NCBI GenBank assembly: GCA_011250595.1
Contig: JAANMP010000003.1
Location: 1 to 64,000, forward strand
Length of the DNA stretch: 64,000 nt
Direction: 5' to 3'
Origin: Bacillus sp. MM2020_1
Lineage (GTDB): Bacteria; Bacillota; Bacilli; Bacillales; Cytobacillaceae
Below, piece after piece: positions 1 through 9,074 of this stretch (within the stretch, counting starts at the first letter, position 1; the number at the start of each line of letters is the position of its first letter). The notes under the pieces are model-generated. The model was given only the letters and a program-made list of their open reading frames with translations, did not search any database and was not told the origin of the DNA. Both the position numbers and the translations under genes were made by a program.

Positions 1-76
1 ATTATAGTTATATTTATCTCTGAAAGCTATATACACGTGCACATCTTTAACCTTTTGAAATTGGCAGGGGAAGTAC

Positions 77-820
77 ATGGATGATAAAGAATTAAATTTA
101 GTTGATCATTTAGAGGAATTACGAAAACGAATTATTGTGACCGCACTTGCATTTGTAGCCTTTTTTATCGCCGGCTTTATTTATGTAGATGATATCTATA
201 AATGGTTTGTCGGGACTACAAAACTGATGGTGCTTGGACCAAGTGATATTATGTGGATTTATTTCATGCTGGCAACTGTTGTAGCCGTGGCGGGAACAAT
301 TCCTGTTCTGGCATTACAAATTTGGTTGTTTGTCAGACCCGCACTGAGACCGATTGAAAGAAAAATAACGATTTCTTATGTTCCTGCATTATTTTTCTTG
401 TTTATCATTGGACTTGCCTTCGGATATTTTATTATCTTTCCAATGGTTCTGGACTTTTTGGTTAACATGGGTAAAGATATGTTTGTTACTAACTTCACTG
501 CCGAACGATATTTTAGCTTTATCATGAATATGACCTTGCCATTCGGTGTATTATTTGAACTTCCGGTGGTTGTTATGTTTTTAACTTCACTTGGGATCAT
601 CAATCCGTTTGTCCTTTCAAAAATTCGTAAATATGCGTACTTCGTTTTGATAATTATCGCGATCGTTATTACACCACCGGACTTTATGTCTGATTTTGTC
701 GTAACCGTACCACTCTTGCTCCTTTATGAGATTAGTATTAATTTATCGAAGTTTGTCTACCGCAAGCGCTTGAAAAATCAGCAAGAAGATGAATTGGATG
801 AGGAAGTAGCAGAGGCTTAA
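77..820 (+). CDS. tatC: Sec-independent (Tat) translocase subunit TatC
   Basis: Multi-pass membrane receptor of the twin-arginine translocase, which binds RR signal peptides of folded substrates. The 247-residue length is normal for TatC. The N-terminus carries the family HLEELRKR motif (about residues 10-17), and near the C-terminus is the conserved ITPPDFMSD-type loop followed by LLLYE. Six hydrophobic segments are visible. An AGGGGAAG Shine-Dalgarno site precedes the ATG. It sits just upstream of the hydrogenase operon, whose small subunit has an RR signal, so a dedicated role in hydrogenase export is a reasonable inference. No tatA is visible in the 76 bases upstream; it may lie outside the window or elsewhere. 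Confidence 0.95.
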   Translation: MDDKELNLVDHLEELRKRIIVTALAFVAFFIAGFIYVDDIYKWFVGTTKLMVLGPSDIMWIYFMLATVVAVAGTIPVLALQIWLFVRPALRPIERKITISYVPALFFLFIIGLAFGYFIIFPMVLDFLVNMGKDMFVTNFTAERYFSFIMNMTLPFGVLFELPVVVMFLTSLGIINPFVLSKIRKYAYFVLIIIAIVITPPDFMSDFVVTVPLLLLYEISINLSKFVYRKRLKNQQEDELDEEVAEA

Positions 821-832
821 TTAATAATGCAT

Positions 833-870
833 AGACCCTAAGGGATTAAATTCTTTTAGGGTCTTTTTTT
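833..870 (+). terminator. Intrinsic terminator of tatC
   Basis: Nine-base stem AGACCCTAA / TTAGGGTCT followed by a run of seven T. It separates tatC from the hydrogenase operon, so the two have separate transcripts unless there is read-through. Confidence 0.9.
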
Positions 871-938
871 ATGCTGTTTTTTCCGGTATTTACAACTTAA
901 TTACTGAAAAAAATGTATTAATACAGTTAAGGATAGTT

Positions 939-984
939 TGTGTACATTCTTGAATATTCATGACTAAAGACCTGCCATTATAAT
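939..984 (+). promoter_or_regulatory. Candidate hydrogenase promoter with degenerate Fnr-like site
   Basis: A TATAAT -10 at 979-984 has a weak -35 (TTCATG, 957-962) at 16 bp spacing. Just upstream, 939-954 reads TGTGT-N6-TTGAA, a degenerate match to the Bacillus Fnr box TGTGA-N6-TCACA, centred about 44 bp before the likely start point. The -10 is clear, while the -35 and the Fnr half-site are weak. Activation by an Fnr-type regulator is only a hypothesis. Confidence 0.4.
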
Positions 985-1044
985 ACACTTTTCTTGTAAT
1001 TGAATTTATTTACTTATTTTCATGATAGGTGGAGGGGTTAGCGG

Positions 1045-2121
1045 ATGAAGAGAAAGAAAACAGTATATGAAGCCGCGATCGATCACGGATTTAGCCGGCG
1101 TGACTTCCTGAAAATGTGTACAGCATTAGCTGCGACATTGGGGCTAGAGTTTACCCAGTCAGATCAAGTTGTTAAAGCAATGGAAACAAAAACGAGAGTT
1201 CCTGTTGTCTGGCTGCAATTTCAAGATTGCACGGGCTGCTCAGAATCGTTTATTCGATCATCACAACCAAAGACTGAAAGCGTTTTACTAGAAATGATTT
1301 CTCTTGAGTATTCAGAAGTATTATCTGCTGCTTCTGGTCATCAGGTAGAAGCTTCCATGAAACAAGTATTAAAGGATTATAAAGGGGAATATGTTCTTGC
1401 AGTGGAAGGCAGCATTCCTGAGGATGATTCCTTCCTAACCGTTGCTGGTCAATCGGCAAAAGAAACATTCCTGGAAATGGCTGCAGGCGCAAAAGCAATT
1501 ATTGCATATGGTTCATGTTCGTCCTGGGGAGGAATTGCCGCAGCACATCCTAACCCAACGGGGGCGAAGCCAGTAACTAGCTTTGTAAAAGATACTCCAA
1601 CCATCCTTGTGCCGGGCTGTCCGCCAATTTCTGAAGTAATGACAGGAGTGATAGCTCATATTATTACCTTTGGCAAATTACCGGAACTTGATCAATTTGG
1701 ACGTCCGAAAGCTTTTTATCGCCATCGTATTCATGACAAATGTAACCGACGTGCTTATTTTGATGCTGGCCTTTTCGTAGAATCCTTTGATGATGAAGGA
1801 GCCAAACAAGGCTACTGTTTATATAAAGTCGGCTGTAAAGGCCCGACAACTTACAACTCTTGTGCAGAAATGCGCTGGAATGGAGGGGTTAGCTACCCGA
1901 TTCAATCCGGTAATCCATGCTTCGGCTGTTCCGAAAAGGACTTCTGGGATAATGGCCCATTCTACACGAGAAGAGCTAAAATTCCCGGAACGCAAACGAC
2001 CGTTAATCCGGACGCAGTTGGCTTAACGGCTATTGGCTTGACTACTGCAGGTATTGCCGTCCATGCAGCAGGGACGGTAATCAAGAGAAAGAGAGACGAC
2101 AAACGGGGTGAAGAGGAATGA
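1045..2121 (+). CDS. hyaA: [NiFe]-hydrogenase small subunit (group 1, membrane-bound uptake type)
   Basis: Electron-transfer subunit carrying three Fe-S clusters. A Tat signal (SRRDFLK, RR at residues 18-19) opens the protein. Proximal-cluster ligands are CTGC (Cys62, Cys65), GSC and VPGC. The distal cluster uses the IHDKC His/Cys plus GYC and GCKG. The medial cluster has three Cys (NSC, NPCFGC), typical of [3Fe-4S]. A C-terminal transmembrane helix followed by a basic tail anchors it on the outer face. The two extra cysteines of oxygen-tolerant enzymes are absent: Gly64 stands between the CTGC cysteines and WGG replaces WGC, so a conventional proximal cluster is expected. GGAGGGG precedes the ATG. 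It overlaps the large-subunit gene by 4 bp. Confidence 0.96.
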   Translation: MKRKKTVYEAAIDHGFSRRDFLKMCTALAATLGLEFTQSDQVVKAMETKTRVPVVWLQFQDCTGCSESFIRSSQPKTESVLLEMISLEYSEVLSAASGHQVEASMKQVLKDYKGEYVLAVEGSIPEDDSFLTVAGQSAKETFLEMAAGAKAIIAYGSCSSWGGIAAAHPNPTGAKPVTSFVKDTPTILVPGCPPISEVMTGVIAHIITFGKLPELDQFGRPKAFYRHRIHDKCNRRAYFDAGLFVESFDDEGAKQGYCLYKVGCKGPTTYNSCAEMRWNGGVSYPIQSGNPCFGCSEKDFWDNGPFYTRRAKIPGTQTTVNPDAVGLTAIGLTTAGIAVHAAGTVIKRKRDDKRGEEE

Positions 2122-3839
2122 GTGAACGCATAGTTGTAGATCCAATAACGAGAATTGAAGGTCACCTTCGGGTAGAAGTAGATGTTGACGAAAAAGGCGT
2201 AATAAAAGACGCATTTAGCTCAGGTACCGCAGTTCGCGGACTAGAATTGATTGTAAAAGACCGTGACCCGCGTGATGTTTGGGCATATGTGCAAAGGATT
2301 TGCGGCGTTTGTACAACCGTACATGCCCTTGCTTCGATTCGTTCTGTTGAAGATGCATTAAAGATAAAAATTCCGAGAAACGCTCATTTAATTCGTGACA
2401 TCATGAACGAAGCACTGTTTGTTCACGACCATGTGGTACATTTTTATCACTTGCATGCACTAGACTGGGTTGATGTCGTTAGTGCGATTAGTGCCAATCC
2501 TGCCGAAACTTCAAGAATTGCACAGTCGATTTCAAGCTGGCCAAAATCATCTCCCGGTTACTTTACTGATGTACAAAACAAAGTAAAGAAATTAGTGCAA
2601 AGTGGTCAACTCGGCATTTTCGCAAATGGTTATTGGGGCCATAAAGCATATAAGCTTCCTCCTGAGGTGAACTTGTTAGCTGTGGCTCATTATCTGGAAG
2701 CACTGGATTGGCAAAAGGAGATTGTCAAAATTCATACCATTTTTGGCGGTAAAAACCCACATCCGCATTATGTGGTCGGGGGAATGGCAACTCCACTTGA
2801 TATTGACAGTGATAACGGCGTACATGCAGAACGGTTAATGCATGTATCACAACTGATCGACCAAGCGAAGGAATTTGTAAATCAAGTCTATATCCCGGAT
2901 TTACTTGCGATTGGTTCATTTTATAAGGATTGGACCTATGGAGGCGGCTTAAATAATTACCTCTGCTATGGAGATTTCTCTACAGGGGATATTTATGACA
3001 CGAAGCTCTATCGGATGCCAAGAGGAATTATCTTAAATGGTAACTTGAAAGAAGTTTTAGACGTTGACCTTAAAGATCCTGAGCATGTTCAGGAGTTTAT
3101 TGATCATTCTTGGTATACCTATGATGGTGATTCAGGCGGCAAAGGAAAACATCCATTTGATGGTGAAACCACTTTTAACTATACGGGTCCTAAAGCACCA
3201 TTTAAACAATTGGATACCGATAAGGAGTATAGCTGGCTCAAAGCACCACGTTGGAAAGAGCATCCGATGGAAACAGGACCACTCGCCAGGATGATTGTCG
3301 GCTATGCAGCAGGAAAAGAAGAAATCGTAAATATCGTCGACGAAACATTGAAAAAGCTGGATTTACCTATTTCGGCCTTACAATCAGCTTTAGGAAGAAC
3401 CGTCGCTCGCGGACTTGAAACGGTGTTAATTTCAGGATGGCTACGCAATGACATGGATGAATTATTAAAGAATGTGAAGAGCGGCGACCAAACCACCTTT
3501 GATCGTACAAAATGGGAACCAAATACATGGCCAGAACGTGCCAAAGGTGTCGGTTGGATGGAAGCACCGCGCGGAGCACTCGGACATTGGATTGATATTA
3601 AAGATGGTAAAACGCATAACTATCAAGCTGTGGTTCCATCAACATGGAATGCATCACCACGGGACCACAAAAATACGATCGGTGCTTATGAAGCAGCGCT
3701 TAAAGGGACTCCAATGTTAAATAAGGAGCAGCCGCTTGAAATTATGCGGATTATCCACTCGTTTGACCCATGTCTTGCATGTGCTGTACACTTAACAGAT
3801 TTGGAAACGAATACGACGACTGAAATTCGTTTAGGTTAG
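2118..3839 (+). CDS. hyaB: [NiFe]-hydrogenase large subunit
   Basis: Catalytic subunit holding the Ni-Fe(CN)2CO site that splits H2. The N-terminal ligand motif is RICGVCTTVH (Cys62, Cys65) and the C-terminal one is DPCLACAVH (Cys552, Cys555, His558). A 15-residue tail after His558 is the piece normally removed by the maturation protease after nickel insertion. The 573-residue length is typical of group 1. It lacks its own export signal and should cross the membrane with the Tat-targeted small subunit. Translation is coupled through an ATGA overlap with the small-subunit gene. Confidence 0.97.
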   Translation: MSERIVVDPITRIEGHLRVEVDVDEKGVIKDAFSSGTAVRGLELIVKDRDPRDVWAYVQRICGVCTTVHALASIRSVEDALKIKIPRNAHLIRDIMNEALFVHDHVVHFYHLHALDWVDVVSAISANPAETSRIAQSISSWPKSSPGYFTDVQNKVKKLVQSGQLGIFANGYWGHKAYKLPPEVNLLAVAHYLEALDWQKEIVKIHTIFGGKNPHPHYVVGGMATPLDIDSDNGVHAERLMHVSQLIDQAKEFVNQVYIPDLLAIGSFYKDWTYGGGLNNYLCYGDFSTGDIYDTKLYRMPRGIILNGNLKEVLDVDLKDPEHVQEFIDHSWYTYDGDSGGKGKHPFDGETTFNYTGPKAPFKQLDTDKEYSWLKAPRWKEHPMETGPLARMIVGYAAGKEEIVNIVDETLKKLDLPISALQSALGRTVARGLETVLISGWLRNDMDELLKNVKSGDQTTFDRTKWEPNTWPERAKGVGWMEAPRGALGHWIDIKDGKTHNYQAVVPSTWNASPRDHKNTIGAYEAALKGTPMLNKEQPLEIMRIIHSFDPCLACAVHLTDLETNTTTEIRLG

Positions 3840-3850
3840 GAGGGAGACAT

Positions 3851-4645
3851 ATGGCTGCGCCAAAAATACCGACTCAACCACCGGGTCCGTTCCCTAATCT
3901 TCCGGGAATTAACAGCGAGAATTCTTTTCACACCGAGAGGCCGATTCAGTATAAACCAGTTAAAAATGAAGTAAAAGTTTATGTTTGGGAGTTGCCAGTA
4001 AGGATTTTTCATTGGTTGAACATGTTCGCTATCATACTGTTAATGGGGACCGGTGTGTATATTGGGAAACCATTTTCGGCCGCAATAATTCCAGAAGAAG
4101 CCTATTATTCCAATCTTATGGGCTGGATGAGATACATTCACTTTTTTGCAGCATTTCTTTTTACGATCAATCTCATCTTTCGTTTGTATTGGGTTTTTAA
4201 AGGAAACAAATTTGCGACCTCAAACCCATTAAGATGGCTTTTCTGGAAAGAAGTCTTTGAAACCGTCAAATTCTATTTATTTTTGAAAAACAAAAAACCT
4301 CATTATGTCGGCCATAACCCATTAGCACAGTTAAGTTATTGGATTTTTATTGGACTGGGCTCTTGGATCGTCATGTTGACAGGCTTCTATATGTATTTTG
4401 AGCCGCAACAAGAATCCTTCTGGGCAAAACTGTTTGTCTGGGTGCCATACCTGTTCGGGGGAGAAAGCTATACGCTTCGCTCCTGGCATCATTTAGCAGC
4501 ATGGGGTTTTATGTTATTCACACTTATTCATGTATACATGGCCTTTCGTGATGATTACCTTGAACGGAATGGTTCAATTTCTTCGATGTTTTCAGGCTAC
4601 AAAACAACAACGAGAAAATCTGTAGGTGAAAAAAACAATGAATAG
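3851..4645 (+). CDS. hyaC: Hydrogenase b-type cytochrome subunit
   Basis: Membrane dihaem cytochrome that passes electrons from the small subunit to the quinone pool. The 264 residues include four hydrophobic helices with candidate haem histidines in RIFHWLN (about residue 54), the second helix region (YIHFF), and SWHHLAAWG and LIHVYMAF near the C-terminus, matching the HyaC/HupC family. A proline-rich, roughly 40-residue cytoplasmic N-terminal extension before the first helix is longer than in E. coli HyaC. An AGGAGGGAG Shine-Dalgarno site lies a few bases before the ATG. Its stop overlaps the start of the protease gene. Confidence 0.93.
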   Translation: MAAPKIPTQPPGPFPNLPGINSENSFHTERPIQYKPVKNEVKVYVWELPVRIFHWLNMFAIILLMGTGVYIGKPFSAAIIPEEAYYSNLMGWMRYIHFFAAFLFTINLIFRLYWVFKGNKFATSNPLRWLFWKEVFETVKFYLFLKNKKPHYVGHNPLAQLSYWIFIGLGSWIVMLTGFYMYFEPQQESFWAKLFVWVPYLFGGESYTLRSWHHLAAWGFMLFTLIHVYMAFRDDYLERNGSISSMFSGYKTTTRKSVGEKNNE

Positions 4646-5123
4646 ACAAACAGACCAAAAGATTACCATTTTAGGAATTGGCAACACCCTCTTTTCAGAT
4701 GAGGGTGTTGGCATTCACCTTTTGCCATTGTTGGAAGAGGCATTAAAAGACTATGATGATATTGAAATTATTGAAGGCCTGACCGATGGCATGAAATTAC
4801 TAGGTCCCGTAGAGGATTCGGATAACTTAATCATCATTGATGCCATTAATGCTGGGAAGGAACCCGGCACAATTATTACGTTAGTAGGCGATGAAATACC
4901 TGCCTATTTTGGGATTAAAATGTCTATTCATCAGCTTGGATTTCAAGAGGTTTTACTTGCTGCAAAGTTAAGAGAACGATATCCAAAACAAATTGTAATG
5001 TTCGGGATGCAGCCTACTTCCCTTCAAATGGGGATTGAGCTAACCGAGACAAACAAGAGAAAATTGGGGGACCTTGCGGAAACGGTTATCGATCAAGTAA
5101 AACGTTGGAGAGATGCATCATGA
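4638..5123 (+). CDS. hyaD: Hydrogenase maturation endopeptidase (HyaD/HupD type)
   Basis: Nickel-dependent checkpoint protease that trims the C-terminal tail of the large subunit after the active site is complete. The signature GIGNTLFSDEGVG is near the N-terminus, with the Ni-binding Glu/Asp in DEGVG, a second acidic ligand in IIDAIN, and a conserved His in SIHQLGF. I chose the ATG at 4638 (161 residues) over the GTG at 4626 because AGGTG lies nine bases before it, while the GTG has no ribosome site. It overlaps the cytochrome gene by 8 bp and the next gene by 4 bp. Confidence 0.93.
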   Translation: MNRQTDQKITILGIGNTLFSDEGVGIHLLPLLEEALKDYDDIEIIEGLTDGMKLLGPVEDSDNLIIIDAINAGKEPGTIITLVGDEIPAYFGIKMSIHQLGFQEVLLAAKLRERYPKQIVMFGMQPTSLQMGIELTETNKRKLGDLAETVIDQVKRWRDAS

Positions 5124-5563
5124 GACGGGGCGATTTTCTAAGGGAAATGGCCGGCAGTTTATTGCAAACGGTTAAGTCTGTCTATGAACCTTTTTTAAGT
5201 GAGGATTTGGAGAAGGTCGAAGTGGCAGCAGACCGTGCACTTGGCATTACTTGGTTTCCTTTAGTGAAAGACAATGACGGGACATCCGAACTAGAAATGA
5301 AATTTATCGGTGGAAAACCGGTTATAGTAACACGAAATGGTACGAACATGCAGGCAATGGACGGGGTGTGTCCTGTATGTTCGAATATTATTATTGTTAC
5401 AACACTATACTCAACGGGGAAATGTTTGAATTGTCAAAAAGAATACAATTTTAAAACACATACAGGTGATTTACAGCTTGAATATTACCCGATAAAAATT
5501 AAAGATGACACATGTTTAATCGGTTTTCAGAAGCACAGGAAACAGGGTGAAAAGCATGCATGA
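5120..5563 (+). CDS. Hydrogenase-operon protein with Rieske-like fold and four-cysteine metal site
   Basis: A 147-residue protein of unproven function. Start: the ATG at 5120 has TTGGAGAG at good spacing and overlaps the previous stop (ATGA). Residues 1-60 are helical and carry no motif. Residues about 68-140 read like a Rieske domain: a GGKPVIVTRNGT strand, DGVCPVC (Cys84, Cys87), 14 residues, CLNC (Cys102, Cys105), then a YNFKTHTGD turn. In true Rieske proteins each pair is Cys-His; here both are CxxC, so the site should bind zinc, a rubredoxin-like iron or an all-Cys cluster. Its place between the protease and hypA suggests maturation, or an electron carrier or chaperone for the hydrogenase. 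The Rieske comparison is my own pattern reading. Confidence 0.8.
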   Translation: MRRGDFLREMAGSLLQTVKSVYEPFLSEDLEKVEVAADRALGITWFPLVKDNDGTSELEMKFIGGKPVIVTRNGTNMQAMDGVCPVCSNIIIVTTLYSTGKCLNCQKEYNFKTHTGDLQLEYYPIKIKDDTCLIGFQKHRKQGEKHA

Positions 5564-5915
5564 AATGGCGTTAATGGGAGATATCCTCCAGCTAGTCCAT
5601 GAAGACGCAGCCGAAAAAGGATTGAACAAAATTGAAAAAGTAGAATTAATCGTCGGGGAAATTGCGAATGCCATGCCTGATGCGCTTCGCATGGCGTTTG
5701 CAATTTTTCGTGAGCAAAATTCGCATCTGTTTACAAACCAAGCGGAATTAGTCATTCATTTGGAAGTAGCAGAAGCAGAATGTGTTCTATGTGGTGAAAA
5801 ATACAGACCAGATCAAAAAATTGCCCTATGTCCAAATTGTAACGTCCCATCTGGGAAAGTGTTAACAGGAGAAACATTTCAGATTTTGTCATACGAAGGG
5901 AGTCTTGAAAGATGA
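5556..5915 (+). CDS. hypA: Hydrogenase nickel incorporation protein HypA
   Basis: Nickel metallochaperone. The start is set at the ATG at 5556 because HypA needs Met-His-Glu at its N-terminus (His2 ligates nickel); the upstream GTG at 5547 would bury it. An AGGGTG Shine-Dalgarno site precedes it. The zinc site is CVLC then CPNC, twelve residues apart, in the C-terminal half. The 119-residue length is standard. It overlaps the preceding gene by 8 bp and hypB by 4 bp, so it is translationally coupled in the operon. Confidence 0.97.
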   Translation: MHEMALMGDILQLVHEDAAEKGLNKIEKVELIVGEIANAMPDALRMAFAIFREQNSHLFTNQAELVIHLEVAEAECVLCGEKYRPDQKIALCPNCNVPSGKVLTGETFQILSYEGSLER

Positions 5916-6571
5916 AGGTAACATTAAGAACAGACGTATTAACCAATAACAACAAGGCTGCTGATTTCAATCGGGAGCTCTTTGAAAGTACGAATACTTT
6001 GGTCGTTAATATAATGAGTTCTCCTGGTGCAGGCAAGACGACTTTGCTGGAAGAAACAGTAAGGGCATTAGCAAGAAAATATCGTATTGCTGTTATCGAG
6101 GGCGATTTGGCGACGGAAAGAGATGCAGACAGGATTCGGGCAATGGGTGCAAGAGCCGTTCAAATAAATACCCATGGCGGCTGCCACCTTGATGCCAGAA
6201 TGATTGCAGCTACTCTAGGAGAATTGGATCTAGATGAAATCGATTTATTGTTTATTGAAAATGTCGGCAATCTTGTCTGTCCATCGGGCTATGACCTAGG
6301 TCAGCATCATAAAGTGGCCGTTCTCAGTGTACCGGAAGGAAATGATAAAATCCCTAAATATCCGCAAATGTTCATGCGGACGGAACTCGTCCTATTAAAT
6401 AAAATCGATTTACTTCCATACCTTGATTTTAGTGTTGAAGAAGCGCGGAAGGACTTATCGGAAATCAATCCAGAATCCATGCTTATCCCGCTTTCCGCAA
6501 GAACACAGGAAGGGTTGCATGAATGGTTCTCTTGGATTGAAGGGGCCTATGCAAAATGCGTACGGCAGTAA
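5912..6571 (+). CDS. hypB: Hydrogenase nickel incorporation GTPase HypB
   Basis: GTPase that works with HypA to deliver nickel to the large subunit. The 219 residues contain the P-loop SSPGAGKTT (about 36-44), the metal-binding GGCHLD switch (about 92), ENVGNLVCPS (second metal Cys) and the NKID guanine-specificity motif. There is no N-terminal histidine-rich stretch, so it is the non-storing form of HypB. It overlaps hypA by 4 bp, and hypF begins inside its last codons. Confidence 0.97.
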   Translation: MKVTLRTDVLTNNNKAADFNRELFESTNTLVVNIMSSPGAGKTTLLEETVRALARKYRIAVIEGDLATERDADRIRAMGARAVQINTHGGCHLDARMIAATLGELDLDEIDLLFIENVGNLVCPSGYDLGQHHKVAVLSVPEGNDKIPKYPQMFMRTELVLLNKIDLLPYLDFSVEEARKDLSEINPESMLIPLSARTQEGLHEWFSWIEGAYAKCVRQ

Positions 6572-8865
6572 AGGTTGCTGTTCAGGGCAGGGTGCAAGGC
6601 GTTGGCTTCCGGCCGTTTGTCTTTCAACTAGCTGATAAATATCATCTCAACGGTACCGTGCAGAATAATATGGATGGTGTCAAAATTCATCTTGAAGGAG
6701 AGTCTGTGGCTATTCAGTTATTTCTAGCAGACTTGAAAAACAAGGCACCGAGATTGTCAAAAATCAATGAAATAGTTGTTAATGGAACCGAACCGGAGAA
6801 CGCAGAAGATTTTACGATTATTGCAAGTGAGCGGAGCGGGACATCCATGCTTGTTATCCCAATCGACTCGGCGGTTTGTGAGGATTGTTTAAATGAAATG
6901 AATGATCCTAAGGATTTTCGCTATCAATACCCGTTTATCAATTGTACTCAGTGTGGTCCGCGCTACACGATTATCGAGGAATTACCATACGACCGGCCCT
7001 ACACATCAATGAGGGAATTTCCGATGTGCGAGGATTGCCGGAGGGAATATGAGGATCCAACGAACAGGCGCCACCACGCTCAGCCGATCGCCTGTCCGAA
7101 ATGTGGACCAAAGCTGCGGTTGTTGGGGAATCATGGAGAAGAGATAGATTCTGAGAATCCGCTAATCGAAACAATCAAGCTAATAAAAGAAGGATCCATT
7201 ATCGCCATTAAGGGGCTAGGTGGCTACCACTTGTGCTGCGATGCTCGAAATGAGCGGGCTGTAGTCGAATTGAGGAGACGAAAAAAACGGCCGTTGCGGC
7301 CGCTTGCCGTCATGGCTGCTTCGATTTCAGTGGTGGAGCAGCTTGCGGAAGTAGATAATGCAGAGTCTGAGCTGTTGCGGAGTCCTGAAGCACCGATAGT
7401 AGTGCTGAAGAAGAGTTGCAAGTATGAGTTGGCACCAAGTGTGGCACCTAATATGGGGACAATTGGTGTCATTCTTCCCTATACACCGCATCATCATTTA
7501 CTATTGGCTGACCCGGAGTTATCGTGCCTTGTGATGACCAGTGCTAATCCTTCCGGCTTGCCAATTGTATTCAAAGACGATGAGGCCACTCGCTACCTAG
7601 AGGGCATTGCTGATTATTTTTTGATTAATAACCGCGAGATCCTTCATCCCGTTGATGATTCGGTAGTTCAAATAAATGATGGGAAAGTTGATTTCTTCAG
7701 AAGGTCAAGGGGCTATGTCCCCGACCCGTTTACGACAACTAGTGATGTAACAGGAATAGTTGCCTTTGGTGGTCAGCAAAAAACAACGTTTACGATTGGA
7801 CGAAATGAGCAAATTTTTGTCGGTCCCCATATTGGTGATTTGGAGAATATCGAAACGATTGGCCATTATCAGCGTGAATTGGAACACCTATTGAGATGGA
7901 TTGATACGCCGAAGAAGATAGTGGTGATTGATGCCCATCCAGGCTATCAAGTTCACAAACTAGCCAATGAATATAAGTTTACGGATGTCATCGAGGTTCA
8001 GCATCACCATGCCCATATGGCTGCCTGCATCGCTGAACATCAACTTTCTGGTCAGGCATTTGGGATCATTTTAGATGGAACAGGGTATGGGCTTGACGGA
8101 AAAATCTGGGGATTTGAAATCCTCTATGGAGATGCTGTTGGGTTTGAACGCCTGGCCCATTTACACTATACCCCCCTTCCAGGAAGTGAAAAATGTATTC
8201 GCGAGCCTTGGCGAAATGCCGCTGCCATGCTGATTTCGCTTCATGGTAGTAAAGGGGTAGAGCTTGCAAAAGCAGTTTTTACAGATAAAACCTCAGAGAT
8301 TGATATTCTAGAAAAGATGATTGAAAGAAATATAAATACTGTTTACGCCGGGACATGCGGCCGACTGTTTGATGCGGTGAGTGCAATATGCGGTGTGACA
8401 AAAGTGTCTAGCTATGAGGGAGAAGCGGCCATTCAGTTAGCTGAACTTGCTAATGAACAGATAATTTATCAGCCATATCGATACGATATAGAGGATACAA
8501 AGGGTTTGAAGATTGATTTTTCCAAGATGATTAAAGAAATAAGCGTGGATGTTTTAGCCAGTAAAGACATCCCAACGATTAGCGGTCGCTTCCATGAAAC
8601 GGTTGTCCAGGCGATTATTGCCTCGATGGTGCAATTAGAAAGGAGAAACCCTGGTGCTAACAAGAACGTTGTTTTATCTGGCGGCAGTTTTCATAACCGC
8701 TATTTAAGAATGAGAATCAGAGCAGAATTGTTGCAAAGGGATTTTAATGTCTACGTACCGGAAAAAGTTCCCTGTAATGATGGGGGATTATCATACGGCC
8801 AATTAGTTGTAGCCGCAGCAAAAAGGAGTGCTAACCAATGTGTGTTGGAGTACCAGCAAAAGTAG
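6556..8865 (+). CDS. hypF: Carbamoyltransferase HypF
   Basis: Converts carbamoyl phosphate and ATP into a carbamoyl adenylate and transfers the carbamoyl to HypE, the source of the cyanide ligands. Domains in order over 769 residues: acylphosphatase (VQGRVQGVGFRPF, about 7-19), paired zinc fingers (CEDC, CTQC, CEDC, CPKC, about 112-185), a YrdC-like nucleotide domain (about 200-385) and a Kae1-like domain with the metal-binding HHHAHMAA motif (about 485). Full-length and intact. It starts 16 bp before the hypB stop and ends 28 bp inside hypC, so it is tightly coupled. Confidence 0.97.
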   Translation: MRTAVKVAVQGRVQGVGFRPFVFQLADKYHLNGTVQNNMDGVKIHLEGESVAIQLFLADLKNKAPRLSKINEIVVNGTEPENAEDFTIIASERSGTSMLVIPIDSAVCEDCLNEMNDPKDFRYQYPFINCTQCGPRYTIIEELPYDRPYTSMREFPMCEDCRREYEDPTNRRHHAQPIACPKCGPKLRLLGNHGEEIDSENPLIETIKLIKEGSIIAIKGLGGYHLCCDARNERAVVELRRRKKRPLRPLAVMAASISVVEQLAEVDNAESELLRSPEAPIVVLKKSCKYELAPSVAPNMGTIGVILPYTPHHHLLLADPELSCLVMTSANPSGLPIVFKDDEATRYLEGIADYFLINNREILHPVDDSVVQINDGKVDFFRRSRGYVPDPFTTTSDVTGIVAFGGQQKTTFTIGRNEQIFVGPHIGDLENIETIGHYQRELEHLLRWIDTPKKIVVIDAHPGYQVHKLANEYKFTDVIEVQHHHAHMAACIAEHQLSGQAFGIILDGTGYGLDGKIWGFEILYGDAVGFERLAHLHYTPLPGSEKCIREPWRNAAAMLISLHGSKGVELAKAVFTDKTSEIDILEKMIERNINTVYAGTCGRLFDAVSAICGVTKVSSYEGEAAIQLAELANEQIIYQPYRYDIEDTKGLKIDFSKMIKEISVDVLASKDIPTISGRFHETVVQAIIASMVQLERRNPGANKNVVLSGGSFHNRYLRMRIRAELLQRDFNVYVPEKVPCNDGGLSYGQLVVAAAKRSANQCVLEYQQK

Positions 8866-9074
8866 TCAAAAAAATGGAATACAGTGCAGTCGTCGATGTG
8901 ATGGGTTCACAAACCACAGTAGGGATCATTTTTGTTCCTGAGGTCGAGCTTGGTGATTACGTGATTGTTCATGCCGGTCAGGCGATGAGTATTGTCGATG
9001 AAACCTATGCAAAACAAAGTGTGGAAGAATGGAGGAAGCTGGTCCATGCTCGAAATTCTGAAACAGTCCAATAA
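8838..9074 (+). CDS. hypC: Hydrogenase assembly chaperone HypC
   Basis: Small chaperone (78 residues) that holds the Fe(CN)2CO unit with HypD and hands it to the large subunit. It starts Met-Cys-Val-Gly-Val-Pro, the invariant HypC/HupF N-terminus whose Cys2 is the iron-binding residue, which fixes the start. GDYVIVHAGQAM matches the family core. Its 5' end lies inside hypF, and hypD starts 29 bp before its stop. Confidence 0.97.
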   Translation: MCVGVPAKVVKKMEYSAVVDVMGSQTTVGIIFVPEVELGDYVIVHAGQAMSIVDETYAKQSVEEWRKLVHARNSETVQ

